In this document: positions 60,051 through 60,097 of the stretch, one piece after another
Layout of the letters: every line of letters begins with the position of its first letter
How positions within the stretch are numbered: the stretch's first letter is position 1
Assembly: GCA_023388635.1 (NCBI GenBank)
Contig: JAEWFW010000008.1
Span: 1 to 60,097 of the forward strand
From: Bacillota bacterium
GTDB lineage: Bacteria; Bacillota; Bacilli; Desulfuribacillales; Desulfuribacillaceae
Reading direction: 5' to 3'
DNA: 60,097 bases
Made by a program: the position numbers and the translations under genes
The notes under the pieces: generated by a model
The model's database searches: none
Told to the model about the DNA's origin: nothing
What the model saw: only the letters and a program-made list of their open reading frames with translations

Positions 60051-60097
60051 AATCATTGTCGCTGCGAACGAGGCAAGCAAGCCGAACCAGCAGCCAA

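Noticed and set aside
1..60097. CRISPR arrays, tRNA genes, intact insertion sequences and prophage genes
   Set aside because: No repeat-spacer pattern, no cloverleaf-like sequence, no transposase or phage-structural reading frame was recognised.

Overview
The window spans the chromosomal replication origin of an endospore-forming, A+T-rich, low-GC Gram-positive bacterium of the class Bacilli. The gene order rpmH-oriC-dnaA-dnaN-yaaA-recF-remB-gyrB-gyrA, the complete walR-walK-walH-walI-walJ-htrA cluster, soj/spo0J (parA/parB) plus noc, a SpoIIIJ-type lipoprotein YidC, yyaC and a LysM/GH18 cortex-lytic-type protein all point that way. Some genes are not part of the Bacillus subtilis arrangement: a bactofilin/M23/DUF4446 cluster, DUF3343, an AbrB-AarF kinase operon and SLH-domain proteins. 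The genome is therefore probably outside Bacillus in the strict sense, for example a Paenibacillaceae-, Aneurinibacillus- or Alicyclobacillaceae-like lineage. The genus cannot be fixed from the sequence alone.

Layout. Positions 1-10.6 kb are an accessory stretch with mixed strands: two GH18 glycosidases (one LysM, one SLH), YkvA, glyoxalase I, the RNA-polymerase-recycling ATPase HelD, CsaA, a DMT exporter with a divergent AraC regulator, and small membrane or NTF2-like proteins. From 10.7 to 20 kb lie rlmH, a small secreted protein, htrA and the essential cell-wall two-component operon walRKHI-phosphatase-walJ. From 20.3 to 30.3 kb is conserved housekeeping: purA, dnaB, rplI, gdpP, yybS, a mazG-like gene, rpsR-ssb-rpsF, ychF, DUF951, DUF3343 and a CvpA-like protein. 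From 30.4 to 33.5 kb there is a plus-strand island (yyaC, then an abrB-like/aarF/membrane-protein operon) lying head-on to replication. From 33.5 to 38.5 kb are bactofilin, an M23 peptidase, DUF4446, a DUF3784-like/PH-like protein, DUF554 and a class V aminotransferase. From 38.5 to 47.6 kb is the classical left flank of oriC: parB, parA, noc, rsmG, mnmG, mnmE, jag, yidC, yidD, rnpA, rpmH. oriC is bipartite: a DnaA-box cluster between rpmH and dnaA, and a second part between dnaA and dnaN with DnaA boxes, DnaA-trios and an AT-rich unwinding element. On the right are dnaA to gyrA, an HD-GYP phosphodiesterase, a WYL regulator, DUF3795 and a TfoX-N protein. At the very edge is a strong promoter that probably starts an rRNA operon.

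The genes are co-oriented with replication on both sides of oriC, with few exceptions. Regulatory signals can be read directly: two parS sites inside parB, a Noc-site-like palindrome in gyrB, PurR-type boxes and a sigma-A promoter before purA, a WalR-type repeat before walR, a related repeat before htrA, and many intrinsic terminators. Several genes use TTG or GTG starts chosen here from ribosome-binding-site placement. No tRNA, CRISPR array or intact insertion sequence was seen.

Most of the window is ordinary core genome. The items most worth following up are a possible small RNA divergent from helD, the morphogenesis-like cluster beside parAB, the head-on AbrB/AarF operon, the altered quinolone-site residue of GyrA, and the unusual operator-like repeats.
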